A DNA stretch of 64,000 bases from Brevundimonas sp. MYb52 (GCF_002979535.1 NZ_PCPB01000001.1:620001-684000), one strand, 5' to 3'; shown: positions 47,558-57,877, numbered from the stretch's first letter. The notes: generated from the sequence alone by a model not told the origin. Made by a program: numbers and translations.

Positions 47558-48582
47558 GCGCTTTTCGCCAGGACATGGAAGCGGCGGGGATGCAGGCGGA
47601 CCGGCGCGCCGGGCGCCAGGGTCGTCAGCGGGTCGCCGAGGGGGCGTTCCAGCTCCAGGCGGCGGCCATGCAGGGAGACGGCCACGCGGGCGCGGTCGCC
47701 GCGCCTCAGGCTGGACATGACCACGCCGACCAGACCAGTGTCTGCGGCCTCCAGATCATCCGGGCGGATGCACAGCAGGGCATCGCCGGTCGGAGCGTCG
47801 GACGGCGCGCGCCAGTCGTTCGACACGACCTCGCCGAGCGCCACCGTGGCCTGAAGCTGCAGACCTTCACCAAGAAAGTCGTGGACGAAGGCCGAGGCGG
47901 GGCGGTCATAGAGAGCCTGCGGCGTGTCCACCTGTTCGATCCGGCCCTGACGCAGGATGGCGACGCGGTCGGCCAGTTCCAGCGCCTCTTCCTGATCGTG
48001 GGTGACGAGGACGGTCGTCACGCCGGTCTGCTCATGCACCTGACGCAGCCAGCGGCGCAGGTCGCGGCGGACGCGGGCGTCCAGGGCGCCGAAGGGCTCG
48101 TCCAGCAGCAGCAGGCGCGGCTCGATGGCCAGGGCGCGGGCCAGGGCGACGCGCTGGCGCTGGCCGCCGGACAGCTGGCTGGGATAGCGGGCGCCGTAGC
48201 CTTCCAACTGGATCAGCTGCAGCAGGTCTTGAACCCGCTCGGCGATCTCGGCGCGACCGGGCCGCGTTCCGCGCGGGCGGACCTTCAAGCCGAAGGCGAT
48301 GTTGTCGGCCACCGTCATGTGGCGGAACAGGGCGTAGCTCTGGAACACCATGCCGACGCGGCGCTCACGCGGGCTGAGGGCCAGGAAGTCCTCGCCGTTG
48401 AAGCGCACCTGTCCGGCGGAGGGGCGGTCCAGCCCGGCCATGATGCGCAGCAGGGTGGTCTTGCCGGAACCGGACGGGCCGAGCAGGGCCAGGAACTCGC
48501 CGTCGCGGACCGTCAGGCTGACGTCGTCGAGCGCGGGCAGGCCGTCATAGGCGCGGGTGATGGAGGTGATGTCGAGGGTCAT
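47554..48582 (-). CDS. cysA: sulfate/thiosulfate ABC transporter ATP-binding protein
   Basis: This 342-residue ATPase has Walker [17 protein letters not shown], signature [15 protein letters not shown], Walker [12 protein letters not shown], and a C-terminal TOBE-like regulatory domain. It follows cysW by one base. The gene set cysT-cysW-cysA with a sulfate-binding protein specifies sulfate uptake. Confidence 0.95.
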   Translation of the reverse strand: MTLDITSITRAYDGLPALDDVSLTVRDGEFLALLGPSGSGKTTLLRIMAGLDRPSAGQVRFNGEDFLALSPRERRVGMVFQSYALFRHMTVADNIAFGLKVRPRGTRPGRAEIAERVQDLLQLIQLEGYGARYPSQLSGGQRQRVALARALAIEPRLLLLDEPFGALDARVRRDLRRWLRQVHEQTGVTTVLVTHDQEEALELADRVAILRQGRIEQVDTPQALYDRPASAFVHDFLGEGLQLQATVALGEVVSNDWRAPSDAPTGDALLCIRPDDLEAADTGLVGVVMSSLRRGDRARVAVSLHGRRLELERPLGDPLTTLAPGAPVRLHPRRFHVLAKSA

Positions 48583-48583
48583 G

Positions 48584-49450
48584 TCAGCGCCGCCCCCTCG
48601 CGGCGAGGTCGTCGGCGTGGCGGTGCTCGAGGAAGGACTTCAGGATCAGGGTCACCAGCGCCAGAACCGCCAGCAGGGCGGCGGTCGCGAAGGCGCCGAC
48701 GAAGTCATACTCGTTGTACAAAATCTCGACGTGCAGCGGCAGGGTGTTGGTCAGGCCGCGAATATGACCCGACACCACCGAGACTGCCCCGAACTCGCCC
48801 ATGGCCCGGGCATTGGCCAGCAGCACGCCATACAGCAGGGCCCAGCTGACGTTCGGCAGGGTGATGAAGACAAAGATGGCGGACGGCCGCGCGCCCAGGG
48901 TCAAGGCGGCCAGTTCCTCGTCCGACCCCTGCTGCTGCATCAGCGGGATCAGCTCGCGCGCCACATAGGGCAGGGTGACAAGGATGGTCGCCAGGACGAT
49001 GGCGACAGGGGTGAACATGATCTGCAACCCGGCCGCGTTCAGCCAGGGCGCGAACCAGCCCGAGGCCCCGAACAGCAGAACCCAGACCAGGCCGGAAATA
49101 ACCGGCGATACTGACAGCGGCAGGTCGATCAGAGCCATCAGCAAGGTCTTGCCGATGAAGTCGAAGCGGGTGACGCACCAGGCGGCGGCCAGACCGAAGA
49201 CGGCGTTCAGAGGCGTGGCGATGGCCGTGGTCAGGAGGGTCAGGCGGGCGGCGGCCCAGACGTCGGGATGGGACAGGCTGGCGGCTGCCGCGCCCACGCC
49301 CTTTCGCAGGGCTTCGGCCAGGATGACGCCGAGCGGGGCGAGCACGATCAGGGTCAGCCACAGCAGGGCCAGCCCGATCAGCAGGCCGCGACCGAGGCTG
49401 CGCTTGCGAGCGGCGGAGGCGGGCGCAAGGGGCAGGGCATCGGCGGTCAT
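48584..49450 (-). CDS. cysW: sulfate ABC transporter permease CysW
   Basis: This 288-residue permease has six or so membrane helices and the EAA-like loop EELAALTLGARPSAIFVFITLPNVSWALLYG. It also has IDLPLSVSPVISGLVWVLLFG, typical of CysW. It overlaps cysT by 4 bases. Confidence 0.94.
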   Translation of the reverse strand: MTADALPLAPASAARKRSLGRGLLIGLALLWLTLIVLAPLGVILAEALRKGVGAAAASLSHPDVWAAARLTLLTTAIATPLNAVFGLAAAWCVTRFDFIGKTLLMALIDLPLSVSPVISGLVWVLLFGASGWFAPWLNAAGLQIMFTPVAIVLATILVTLPYVARELIPLMQQQGSDEELAALTLGARPSAIFVFITLPNVSWALLYGVLLANARAMGEFGAVSVVSGHIRGLTNTLPLHVEILYNEYDFVGAFATAALLAVLALVTLILKSFLEHRHADDLAARGRR

Positions 49451-50283
49451 GCGCCCCGCCTCGCGATCAGGCCTTGCAGGCCGTTGAAGCCCAGAAGGAT
49501 GGCGAAGGACAAGATCAGCATGGCCATGCCGATGGTGGCGGCGCCGGCATAGTCGAACTGCTCCAGCTGGGTGACGATCAGCAGGGGCGCGATTTCTGAC
49601 CGCAGCGGCATATTGCCGGCGATGAAAATGACCGAGCCGTATTCTCCGACCCCGCGCGCGAAGGCCAGGCCGACGCCGGACAGCAGGGCGGGCAGGATGG
49701 CGGGCAGAATGATCCGCGTGGCGCGCTGAAACGATGAGGCGCCCAGGGTCTCTGCCGCCGCCTCGACCTCCTGATCCAGATCTTGAAGCACGGGCTGGAT
49801 CGAACGAACGACGAAAGGCAGGCCGACGAAGATCATGGCCACGACCACGCCGACGGGGGTGTAGGCGATCTTGATCCCCAGCGGCGCCAGCAGGCCGCCG
49901 ATCGGGCCGTTCTGGGCATAGAGCGCCGTCAGGGCGATGCCGGCCACCGCCGTCGGCAGGGCGAAGGGCAGGTCGATCACGGCGTCGGCCAGCCGCTTGC
50001 CCGGAAACTCATAGCGGGTCAGCACCCAGGCCAATAGGCCGCCCATGACCGCATTGACGGTGGCGGCGACGGCGGCGGCGACGAAGCTCAGCCTCAAGGC
50101 CGCCTGGGCGCGCGGCGACGCGACGGCGGCGATGACGCTGTCCAGCCCATTCTCCCACGGCCGGATCGCCAGGGCGGTCAGGGGGATGAGGACGAACAGC
50201 GACAGATAGGCGACTGTGAAGCCTAGCGAGAGGGAAAACCCGGGCAGGGGGGTGTGGGCTTTCCAGATCACCGGTCGGGTCAT
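49447..50283 (-). CDS. cysT: sulfate ABC transporter permease CysT
   Basis: This 278-residue permease is a partner of CysW. It has [20 protein letters not shown] and the EAA-like loop [22 protein letters not shown]. It overlaps both the binding-protein gene and cysW by 4 bases. The symbol cysU is also used. Confidence 0.94.
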   Translation of the reverse strand: MTRPVIWKAHTPLPGFSLSLGFTVAYLSLFVLIPLTALAIRPWENGLDSVIAAVASPRAQAALRLSFVAAAVAATVNAVMGGLLAWVLTRYEFPGKRLADAVIDLPFALPTAVAGIALTALYAQNGPIGGLLAPLGIKIAYTPVGVVVAMIFVGLPFVVRSIQPVLQDLDQEVEAAAETLGASSFQRATRIILPAILPALLSGVGLAFARGVGEYGSVIFIAGNMPLRSEIAPLLIVTQLEQFDYAGAATIGMAMLILSFAILLGFNGLQGLIARRGA

Positions 50284-51323
50284 GGTCGTCGGCCGGGCTG
50301 ATAGATCTGATCGAAGACCCCGCCGTCGGCGAAGTGGCGTTTCTGGGCGGCGCTCCAGCCGCCGAAGTCGGAGATATCGGCCAGGGTCAAATGCGGGAAG
50401 CGGTCGGCGAAACGCGCCGCCACGGTCGGGTTGCGGGGACGATAGAAGTGCTCGGCGGCGAGAGCTTGGGCGGGCTCGTCGTAGAGCTGGGCGAGATAGG
50501 CCTGCGCCCGGTCGCGCGTGCCTTTGCGGTCCACGACACTGTCGACCACGGCCACCGGCGGTTCGGCCAGGATGGAGAAGGGCGGGGCGATGATGTCGAC
50601 CTTGTCCGGGCCCAGTTCCTTGGCGGCGAGGAAGGCCTCGTTCTCCCAGGTCAACAGGACGTCGCCGATGCCGCGCTGGACGAAGGTGGTGGTCGATCCG
50701 CGCGCGCCGGTGTCCAGCACCGGCACCCGGCGGAACAGCTCGGAGACGAAGGATTGCGCCGATTGTTCGCTCCCGCCCGGACGGCGCAGGGCGTCGGCCC
50801 AGGCCGCCAGATAGTTCCAGCGCGCCCCGCCCGAGGTCTTGGGATTGGGGGTGATGACCTCGACGCCGGGCTTCAGCAGGTCCGGCCAGTCGTGGATGCC
50901 CTTCGGGTTTCCCTTGCGGACCAGAAACACGATGGTGGAGGTATAGGGTGAGGCGTTGTCTGGCAGTCGCGTCTGCCAGTCGGCGGCGATCAGGCCGCGC
51001 GCTGCGATCTCGTCGATGTCGGACGCCAGGGCCAGGGTGACGACGTCGCCAGGCAGGCCGTCGATGACGGCGCGCGCCTGCTTGCCCGACCCGCCGTGCG
51101 ACTGTTCCACGGCAAAGGGCGCGCCGTCCTTTTCACGCCAGCGCGCCAGAAAGGCCTCGTTATAGGCGCGGTAGAACTCGCGGGTCGGGTCATAGGACAC
51201 GTTGAGCAGGGCGGCTTCTGCCCCCTTGGTCTGGGCGCATCCGCTGAGCGCCGAGGCGCCGAAAGGCAGGGCGCCGACGCCGAGCAGAAGCGCGCGCCGG
51301 TCCAGAGTGAAGCCCCCCATCAC
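50280..51323 (-). CDS. sbp: sulfate-binding protein
   Basis: This 347-residue solute-binding lipoprotein has an N-terminal signal with a lipobox ending ALSGC (Cys29). The mature domain begins [20 protein letters not shown] and has the sulfate-family segments [16 protein letters not shown] and [17 protein letters not shown]. Both are characteristic of Sbp/CysP. A lipoprotein form, rather than free periplasmic, is unusual among model Sbp proteins. It overlaps cysK and cysT by 4 bases. Confidence 0.93.
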   Translation of the reverse strand: MMGGFTLDRRALLLGVGALPFGASALSGCAQTKGAEAALLNVSYDPTREFYRAYNEAFLARWREKDGAPFAVEQSHGGSGKQARAVIDGLPGDVVTLALASDIDEIAARGLIAADWQTRLPDNASPYTSTIVFLVRKGNPKGIHDWPDLLKPGVEVITPNPKTSGGARWNYLAAWADALRRPGGSEQSAQSFVSELFRRVPVLDTGARGSTTTFVQRGIGDVLLTWENEAFLAAKELGPDKVDIIAPPFSILAEPPVAVVDSVVDRKGTRDRAQAYLAQLYDEPAQALAAEHFYRPRNPTVAARFADRFPHLTLADISDFGGWSAAQKRHFADGGVFDQIYQPGRRP

Positions 51324-52339
51324 GCCAACTCCCGCACGTCTTCAGCGACCCATTGGGGCGTCGGCAGGCCCTTGCTGCGCAGGAAGGTCGGGTTGAACAG
51401 GCGCGAGGCGTAGCGCGTGCCGGGGTCACACAGCACAGTGACGATGGTCTTGCCCGGTCCGATGTCGCGCGCCAGCCGCACGGCGCCGGCCAGATTGACG
51501 CCCGACGACCCGCCGAGCGACAGGCCTTCGTGCGTCACCAGATCGAACAGAATCGGCAGGAATTCAGCATCTTCCACACGATAGGCGAAGTCGGGTGTGA
51601 AGCCCTCCAGATTGCCGGTGATGCGGGCCACGCCGATGCCCTCGGTGATCGAGCTGCCCTCGCCGGTCATCTGGCCTAGAGTGAACCAGGTGTAGAGCGA
51701 CGCGCCCGCCGGGTCGGCAAGAGCGATCTTCACCGCCGGCTTGCGTTCGCGCAGGAAGGCCCCCACGCCGGCCAGGGTGCCGCCGCTGCCGACGGCGCTG
51801 ACGAAGGCGTCGACGCGGCCGCCCGTCTGCGCCCAGATCTCGGCGGCGGTGCCCTCATAATGGGCGGCGCGGTTGGCTGTATTGTCGAATTGGTTGGCCC
51901 AGAGGGCGCCGTGGGGCTCGCTGGCATTCAGCTTCCGCGCCACCTCCTCGGAATAGTGGACGAAGTGGTTGGGGCTGGAGAAGGGGGCGGCGTCCACCTC
52001 GATCAGGCGCGCGCCCAGGGCCCGGATCGCCAGCTTCTTTTCCTCCGACTGGGTGCGCGGCATGACGATGACCACGCGGTGGCCCAGCGCCGCGCCGACC
52101 AGGGCCAGGCCGATGCCGGTATTGCCCGCCGTGCCTTCCACGATCACGCCGCCGGGCCGCAGGGCGCCGGACGCCTTGGCCTTCTGGACGATGGACAGGG
52201 CGGCGCGGTCCTTGATGGACTGGCCGGGGTTCAGGAATTCGGCCTTGCCCAGAATCTCGCAGCCGGTGGCGTCCGACAGGCGGTTCAGGCGGATCAGCGG
52301 CGTGTCGCCGATGAGGTTGATGATGCTGGCGATGGACAA
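51320..52339 (-). CDS. cysK: cysteine synthase A, copy 2, in the sulfate operon
   Basis: This O-acetylserine sulfhydrylase has 339 residues. The family N-terminus [21 protein letters not shown] fits a TTG start at 52339; the ATG-initiated longer frame overlaps cysH and has no family character. The PLP Lys is in [12 protein letters not shown], and [13 protein letters not shown] and [11 protein letters not shown] are intact. A close paralogue lies at 20772. It starts 58 bases after cysH. Confidence 0.92.
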   Translation of the reverse strand: MSIASIINLIGDTPLIRLNRLSDATGCEILGKAEFLNPGQSIKDRAALSIVQKAKASGALRPGGVIVEGTAGNTGIGLALVGAALGHRVVIVMPRTQSEEKKLAIRALGARLIEVDAAPFSSPNHFVHYSEEVARKLNASEPHGALWANQFDNTANRAAHYEGTAAEIWAQTGGRVDAFVSAVGSGGTLAGVGAFLRERKPAVKIALADPAGASLYTWFTLGQMTGEGSSITEGIGVARITGNLEGFTPDFAYRVEDAEFLPILFDLVTHEGLSLGGSSGVNLAGAVRLARDIGPGKTIVTVLCDPGTRYASRLFNPTFLRSKGLPTPQWVAEDVRELA

Positions 52340-52397
52340 GGGATGTCTCTGGATCAGATCTTGGGGTGGGATTGGGCGAGGCGGCGGATGGCCAGGG

Positions 52398-53471
52398 TCA
52401 ACAGGCCGGCGCCAGAGTTCGTCCATGGATGCCGCACTCGGTCTTCTCCTGACCGGCCCAGCGGCCGTCGCGCGCGCCTTCATCGGCGACGACAGCGCGG
52501 GTGCAGGGCCAGCAGCCGATGGAGGGATAGCCCTGCTCGACCAGCGGATGGCGCGGCAGCTGGTGATCGCGCAGCCAGTCTTCGACCTGGTCGGCTGACC
52601 ATCGGGCCAGAGGATTGACGGTCAGGACGCCGCCGACGGCTTCGAACGGCATGAGGTCGGCACGTTGGCGGTTCTGATAGCGTTTGCGGCCGGTGATGCG
52701 GGTATCGAAACCGTCCAGAGCCTGGGCCAGAGGCTGGACCTTGCGAACGGCGCAGCAGGCGTCGGGTGCGCTGCGCCACAGGTCGCCGCGCGGATCGGCG
52801 ACGGACAGCGCGGCGGCGTTGGGCGTTATGTCGCGCACGTCGGTCAGACCCAACCGTTCGGCCAGTTCGCGGCGATAGGGCAGGGTCTGAAAGAAATGCT
52901 GACCGGTTTCGAGGAAGACGACGGGCAGGTCGGGCTGCACGCGCGAGATCAGGTGCAGCAGCACCGCCGCCTCGGCACCGAAGGAGGAGATGGACCCGGC
53001 CTTGCGGCCCAAGGCCGGGTCCAGAACCGCGCGCAACAGGTCCTCGGCGTCGGCGTCGCCCCATTGAGCGTTGAGGCGGGCGGCCAGGGCGGCGGCGTCC
53101 TCAGCGGCAGGCGCATGACGTTGCCGCCAGACCAGCCGATCATCGCCACCCGCGGACTGATAGGCCGCGCTGAACACCTGATCCATGCGCCGCCAAGGCG
53201 CGGCGTCGGCGCCGGGGGCCAGCTCCACCGCGTCAAAGCCGCAACGGCGCAGGTGCCGCGCCTGATCGGGCAGGACCTTGCCCGCCGCGATCAGCCGGCC
53301 GCGATAGCCCTGGCCACGCAGGACGGCGGCCAATGAAAAGCCGCGTCCGTCACGAAAGGCCTCGAACTCCAGGATCAGGCTGTCGTTGGCGGCGGCCGCC
53401 GCGTGGATGTCGTCTTCGGGCGTGGAAACGCTCAGGCGGACGCCGTCCTGGGCTTGCTCAAGCAACTGCAT
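52398..53471 (-). CDS. cysH: DUF934-CysH fusion: adenylylsulfate/PAPS reductase
   Basis: This 357-residue protein joins two usual neighbours. Residues about 20-110 match DUF934 (FRDGRGFSLAAVLRGQGYRG, then CGFDAVEL); residues about 130-350 are a CysH reductase (SISSFGAEAAVLLHL; VVFLETGQHFFQTLPYR; DTRITGRKRYQNRQR). It keeps CC at 239-240 and C-x-x-C at 320/323, which ligate a [4Fe-4S] cluster in APS-reducing enzymes, plus the catalytic Cys346 in ECGIHG. It therefore looks like an APS-type reductase. The ATG at 53471 overlaps the cysI stop by 14 bases; ATG 53483 is an alternative. Confidence 0.93.
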   Translation of the reverse strand: MQLLEQAQDGVRLSVSTPEDDIHAAAAANDSLILEFEAFRDGRGFSLAAVLRGQGYRGRLIAAGKVLPDQARHLRRCGFDAVELAPGADAAPWRRMDQVFSAAYQSAGGDDRLVWRQRHAPAAEDAAALAARLNAQWGDADAEDLLRAVLDPALGRKAGSISSFGAEAAVLLHLISRVQPDLPVVFLETGQHFFQTLPYRRELAERLGLTDVRDITPNAAALSVADPRGDLWRSAPDACCAVRKVQPLAQALDGFDTRITGRKRYQNRQRADLMPFEAVGGVLTVNPLARWSADQVEDWLRDHQLPRHPLVEQGYPSIGCWPCTRAVVADEGARDGRWAGQEKTECGIHGRTLAPAC

Positions 53472-55125
53472 CGATCGGCTCATAGATGGCGGTGCGGAAG
53501 GGATCGGCGCCGAGGCGACGGACCGTGTCAATGAACAGCTCGCCGTCGTTGCGGATTTCCAGATAGCGGTCCAGGGCGCGGGCGACGGCCGGGGCGACTT
53601 CTTCGGCGGGCAGGCTGCGGCCGACGATTTCGCCCAGCGCCGCCTGCTCGTCGGGGGAGCCGCCGACGGTGATCTGGTAATATTCCTCGCCCTTCCGATC
53701 GACGCCCAGGACGCCGATGTGGCCGACGTGGTGGTGGCCGCATGCGTTGATGCAGCCGCTGATGTTGATCCGCACCGGCCCCAGCTTTTCTTGCAGGTCG
53801 GCGTCGGCTAGCTGGCGCGATAGCGCCTGGGCCACGGGGATTGAGCGGGCGTTGGCCAGGCTGCAGTAGTCCAGGCCGGGGCAGGCGATAATGTCGGTGG
53901 CCAGATCGGCGTTGGCCGTGGCCAGGCCGGCTTCGCGCAGTCGGCTCCACACCGCGTGTGCGTCCTCCAGCCGGACATGCGGCAGGACCAGGTTCTGCTC
54001 ATAGGAGGCGCGGACTTCGTTGAACGAGAACCGCTCGGCCAGATCGGCGACCACCTCCATCTGTGCCGCCGTGATGTCGCCGGGAACGCCGTCGATCGGC
54101 TTCAGCGAGATGATGATCGCGCCGTATCCGACCTGCTTGTGGGCGCGCAGGTTCGAGCGGGTGAAGCGGGCGAATTCAGGATTAAGGCGGCGGGCGGCGT
54201 CATAGGACGAACTGATCGCGGGCAGGGCCGCGAACGGCGGCGGGGTGAAGTAGGCCTGGATGCGCGCCAACTCCTCGTCGGGGATGCGCAGGTCTTCGAG
54301 GCGCAGGATGGCGAACTGTCGCTCGACCTCGTCGCGGAAGGCGTCGATGCCGACGGCAGCGACCAGAATCTTGATCCGTGCCTTGTGGATGTTGTCGCGC
54401 CGTCCCAGCAGGTTGTAGGCGCGCAGGATGGCGGTCAGATAGGCCAGCAGCGACCGGCCCGGCACCGCAGGTGCGATCTCCTGCGCGATGTGCGGCAGGC
54501 GACCCTGACCGCCGCCGACGAAGACGCGAAACGCCGTCTGACCGTCCTCGCCGCGCACGATTTGCAGGCCGACGTCGTGGGTGCGGATCGCCGCCCGATC
54601 CTTGGCGGCGCCGATGACCGCGATCTTGAACTTGCGCGGCAGGAAGGAGAATTCCGGGTGGATGGTCGACCATTGGCGGACGATTTCGCACCAGGGGCGC
54701 GGGTCCTCGATCTCGTCGGCGGCGACGCCGGCAAAAACGTCGGTCGTAACGTTGCGGATGCAGTTTCCCGAGGTCTGGATGGCGTGCATCTCGACCTCGG
54801 CCAGGTCGCTGAGGATGGCGGGCAGGTCCTGCAACGCCGGCCAGTTGAACTGGATATTGGTGCGGGTGGTGAAGTGGCCGTAACCCTTGTCATAGGTGCG
54901 GGCGACATGGGCCAGCTGGCGCATCTGGCGGCTGTTCATGACGCCATAGGGCACCGCGATCCGGGCCATATAGGCGTGTAGTTGCAGATAGACGCCGTTC
55001 ATCAACCGCAGCGGCTTGAACTCGTCCTCGGTCAGCTCGCCGCTGCTGCGGCGATCGACCTGATCGCTGAACTCCGCAATGCGCTCGCGGACCAGGGCGG
55101 CGTCAAACTCGTCATAGCGATACAT
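53458..55125 (-). CDS. cysI: assimilatory sulfite reductase, hemoprotein subunit
   Basis: This 555-residue siroheme/[4Fe-4S] enzyme reduces sulfite to sulfide. The cluster ligands are Cys415 and Cys421 (CPGLDYC) and Cys458 and Cys462 (SGCINAC). The ferredoxin-like half-domain and FTTRTNIQFNWPAL, HAIQTSGNCIRNVTTD are typical of the nitrite/sulfite reductase family. No flavoprotein CysJ gene is nearby, so electrons may come from ferredoxin. A nitrite reductase role is possible but the context is sulfate. Confidence 0.94.
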   Translation of the reverse strand: MYRYDEFDAALVRERIAEFSDQVDRRSSGELTEDEFKPLRLMNGVYLQLHAYMARIAVPYGVMNSRQMRQLAHVARTYDKGYGHFTTRTNIQFNWPALQDLPAILSDLAEVEMHAIQTSGNCIRNVTTDVFAGVAADEIEDPRPWCEIVRQWSTIHPEFSFLPRKFKIAVIGAAKDRAAIRTHDVGLQIVRGEDGQTAFRVFVGGGQGRLPHIAQEIAPAVPGRSLLAYLTAILRAYNLLGRRDNIHKARIKILVAAVGIDAFRDEVERQFAILRLEDLRIPDEELARIQAYFTPPPFAALPAISSSYDAARRLNPEFARFTRSNLRAHKQVGYGAIIISLKPIDGVPGDITAAQMEVVADLAERFSFNEVRASYEQNLVLPHVRLEDAHAVWSRLREAGLATANADLATDIIACPGLDYCSLANARSIPVAQALSRQLADADLQEKLGPVRINISGCINACGHHHVGHIGVLGVDRKGEEYYQITVGGSPDEQAALGEIVGRSLPAEEVAPAVARALDRYLEIRNDGELFIDTVRRLGADPFRTAIYEPIDAVA

Positions 55126-55409
55126 CAGGCGGTCTCGTTTCGGGCGAAGGCGAGGCTATGGCCGACGCTGGGGCCGAGCGAGCGAATGCGCTCCTTCAGC
55201 CGGTCGCGGCCCGTGGGCGCGCGACCCTCGACTTCGATCAGGTAGGGATTGACGAAGATGGCGGGGCGGGATTGGGCCTGAGCCAGGGCGGCGTCGGCTG
55301 TGTCGGCGTCCAGCGGGCGAGCGGCGTCGATGGTTTCGACCACAGCGTCGGCCTCGCCCAGATAGATGACGCGGCCGTCGTTCAGCCGGTTGGCGGTCAG
55401 CAGTTTCAT
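55125..55409 (-). CDS. DUF2849 family protein in the sulfate operon
   Basis: This 94-residue protein belongs to the DUF2849 family, found next to cysI in alphaproteobacteria. It starts KLLTANRLNDGRVIYLGEAD and has SRPAIFVNPYLIEVEG with a charged C-terminus (RDRLKERIRSLGP). No catalytic motif is evident. It shares one base with cysI and 4 with cysG. Its role in sulfite reduction is inferred only from context. Confidence 0.85.
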   Translation of the reverse strand: MKLLTANRLNDGRVIYLGEADAVVETIDAARPLDADTADAALAQAQSRPAIFVNPYLIEVEGRAPTGRDRLKERIRSLGPSVGHSLAFARNETA

Positions 55410-56809
55410 GCCGCCGCCTCGATCAGGGCGCGCTCGTCGTCGGCGATAGCCAGGGCGGCGGTTTCGCCGATGAACAGCAGGGCGGGGCCGGTCAGATCCA
55501 TGCGGGCGACCAGGGCGGTCAGGTCGTCTAGCTGCCCCTTGAAGATGCGCTGATCGGGGCGGCTGCCATTCTCGACCACCGCGACCGGGGTGGCGCCGTC
55601 ACGACCGGCGGCGATCAGGCTCGACGCGATCTCTTCGGCTTGCCCTGCGCCCATATAGACGGCCAGGGTATGGTTCGGGGCCGCCAGTCGTACCCAGTCG
55701 GCGGCCTGACCGCCGGGCTTGGGCTGTCCGGTGACGAAGGTTACGGCCTGGGCGTGGTCGCGATGGGTCAGGGGCAGGCCGGTCGAGGCGGCGCAGGCGA
55801 GGGCGGCGGTGATCCCCGGCACGACGATGGCCTCGATCCCCGCGGCGCGCACGGCTTCCAGTTCTTCACCGCCGCGCCCGAAGACGAAGGGATCGCCGCC
55901 CTTCAGCCGCACGACGCGGTGCCCGGCGCGGGCCTCCTCGATCATCAACTGTTCGATCTGTTCCTGTGGCACCGAATGGTCGCCGCGCGCCTTGCCGACA
56001 TAGATGCGTTTGGCGTCGCGGCGGGCTCGATCCAGCACCTGCGGCGAGACCAGCTTGTCGTGGATGATGACGTCGGCGTCCTGCAGGGCGCGCAGGGCCT
56101 TCAAGGTCAGTAGTTCGGGATCGCCTGGGCCAGCGCCGACAATGTGGACGATGCCTTGGGCGGCTTCATCACGCGGCGAAGCGGCGACGTTGAGCAGACG
56201 CACCATCTCGCGGCGGGCCTCGGCCATGCGGCCCTCGGCGGCGAGGTCGGCAGCGGGGCTGCGGAACGCGCGCTCCCAGAACCGGCGACGGTCGAGGAAG
56301 TCGGGGATGGCGTCCTTCACCGCCCCGCGCAATTCACCCGCCAGCCGCGCGACCGAGGCCACGCCTTGCGGCAGGACGGCTTCAATGCGCGAGCGCAGAT
56401 CGCGGGCCAGGATGGGGGCGTTTCCGCCGGTGGCCACGGCCACGACCACCTCATCGCGGTCGATGAGGGCAGGGGTATGGAAGTCGCTGAAGGCGGGCTG
56501 ATCGACGAGATTGACCTGCGCCCCGGCCTGACGTGCGGTCTCGGCGATGCGGCGGGCGAGGGCGACATCATGCAGGGCGATGAAGACCAGTCGTGCGCCG
56601 TTGAGGTCGGCGGCGTCAGGAATGCGGGCGATCGGCGTCGGCGCGGTGCGGGGCGTTTCCAGCGCAGCGGGATCGCCGTCCGGCGTGAACCAGACCAGTT
56701 CGGCCGGGCTGTTCAGGAACAGGCGCAGCTTGGCCAGGGCGGGTTCGCCCGCGCCGACGACGACGACTTTCGCCCCGTCCAGGGGGATGGATGCCAGAAA
56801 GACGCGCAT
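55406..56809 (-). CDS. cysG: siroheme synthase (CysG)
   Basis: This 467-residue multifunctional enzyme makes siroheme for CysI. The N-terminal domain is precorrin-2 dehydrogenase/ferrochelatase (KVVVVGAGEPALAKLRLFL; IARDLRSRIEAVLP). The C-terminal domain is uroporphyrinogen III methyltransferase (VHIVGAGPGDPELLTLKALRAL; VVRLKGGDPFVFGRGGEE). The ATG at 56809 fits the family start. It is the first gene of the sulfate operon, divergent from a LysR gene. Confidence 0.95.
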   Translation of the reverse strand: MRVFLASIPLDGAKVVVVGAGEPALAKLRLFLNSPAELVWFTPDGDPAALETPRTAPTPIARIPDAADLNGARLVFIALHDVALARRIAETARQAGAQVNLVDQPAFSDFHTPALIDRDEVVVAVATGGNAPILARDLRSRIEAVLPQGVASVARLAGELRGAVKDAIPDFLDRRRFWERAFRSPAADLAAEGRMAEARREMVRLLNVAASPRDEAAQGIVHIVGAGPGDPELLTLKALRALQDADVIIHDKLVSPQVLDRARRDAKRIYVGKARGDHSVPQEQIEQLMIEEARAGHRVVRLKGGDPFVFGRGGEELEAVRAAGIEAIVVPGITAALACAASTGLPLTHRDHAQAVTFVTGQPKPGGQAADWVRLAAPNHTLAVYMGAGQAEEIASSLIAAGRDGATPVAVVENGSRPDQRIFKGQLDDLTALVARMDLTGPALLFIGETAALAIADDERALIEAAA

Positions 56810-56898
56810 CGGCCTGTTCCATGATCTGATGACTTCCGCCTGCGCTGTTGCGTGGCGGCTCGACATTCAGCATCCGTCGTGCACGATCCTTCCACAAA

Positions 56899-56933
56899 CC
56901 AGATTGTCTTCGCTGCCCTGATAGGTTTTCTAC
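56899..56933. promoter_or_regulatory. two candidate sulfur-regulon sites between cysG and lysR
   Basis: CCAGATTGTCT (56899-56909) and ATAGGTTTTCTAC (56921-56933) are variants of the AGATTTTCT core. Two spaced sites in a divergent region are typical for a LysR-type regulator. Confidence 0.45.
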
Positions 56934-56939
56934 AAGCGC

Positions 56940-57869
56940 ATGGTTCGACCGCTTTTGCCCCTCAACGCCCTGCGTGCTTTTGAAAGCGCGTCGCGGCATC
57001 TCAACTTCTCGCGGACGGCGGACGAGCTGTCGGTGACGCCGGGGGCTGTCAGCCAGCAGATTCGTCTTCTGGAGGAGATCATCGGCGGGCCGCTGTTCAC
57101 ACGCGAGGCGCGCGGATTGCAACTGACCGAGCTGGGCCGGGCCGCGACGCCGTTGCTGCGCGAAGGGTTCGAGCGGCTGATGGACGCCTCGGCCATCCTG
57201 CGCGAGCCGCCGCTGAACCGGACGGTGGCGATCAGCGTGGCGCCGTCCTTCGCCTCCAAATGGCTGATGCCGCGCATGGACGATTTCCACGCCGCTCACC
57301 CCGACATCGAGGTGTGGATTTCCGCCGACATGGAGCCGGTGACGGTCGGCAAGGGCAAGGTCGATCTGGCCATTCGCTATGGTCCCGGCGACTATCCGGG
57401 CCACGTCGTGGAGCGCCTGCTGACCGAGACGGTCATCCCCGTCTGCGCCCCGTCCCTGATGGAGGCGCCCCATCCGATCCGCAGCGCCGAGGACCTGACG
57501 CGGCATACCCTGCTGCACGATATGTCCGAGGACGGCGACGCCTCTCGCCCCGACTGGGCCATGTGGCTGAAGGCCCGCCACGCGAGCCATGCCGACGCCC
57601 GGCGCGGCTCGCGCTTTGACCAGTCCAGCCTGCTGATCGAGGCGGCGGCGGCGGGGCGGGGCGTGGCCCTTGCCAAGCGGACCCTGGCGCAGGCGGACCT
57701 GGCCACCGGGCGTCTGGTCGCGCCCTTCCCGGACGGCAGTCAGGTGCTGGGCTTCGCCTACTTCGTGGTCATGCCCAGGGACCGTCCGGCCTCGCCCGGA
57801 ACCAAGGCCTTCGTGGCCTGGCTGAAGAAGCAGGCGATCGACTACGACAACAATCTGGATCAGCTATAA
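56940..57869 (+). CDS. LysR-type transcriptional regulator, GcvA-like, divergent from the sulfate operon
   Basis: This 309-residue LysR protein has its helix-turn-helix region in LNALRAFESASRHLNFSRTADELSVTPGAVSQQIRLLEE, split by residues 5-45, and a substrate-binding domain after about residue 95. It is a paralogue of the regulator at 21773. The divergent placement to cysG and the motif sites next to its start make it the best candidate regulator of this sulfate regulon. It resembles GcvA rather than CysB. Confidence 0.9.
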   Translation: MVRPLLPLNALRAFESASRHLNFSRTADELSVTPGAVSQQIRLLEEIIGGPLFTREARGLQLTELGRAATPLLREGFERLMDASAILREPPLNRTVAISVAPSFASKWLMPRMDDFHAAHPDIEVWISADMEPVTVGKGKVDLAIRYGPGDYPGHVVERLLTETVIPVCAPSLMEAPHPIRSAEDLTRHTLLHDMSEDGDASRPDWAMWLKARHASHADARRGSRFDQSSLLIEAAAAGRGVALAKRTLAQADLATGRLVAPFPDGSQVLGFAYFVVMPRDRPASPGTKAFVAWLKKQAIDYDNNLDQL

Positions 57870-57877
57870 AATCGACC

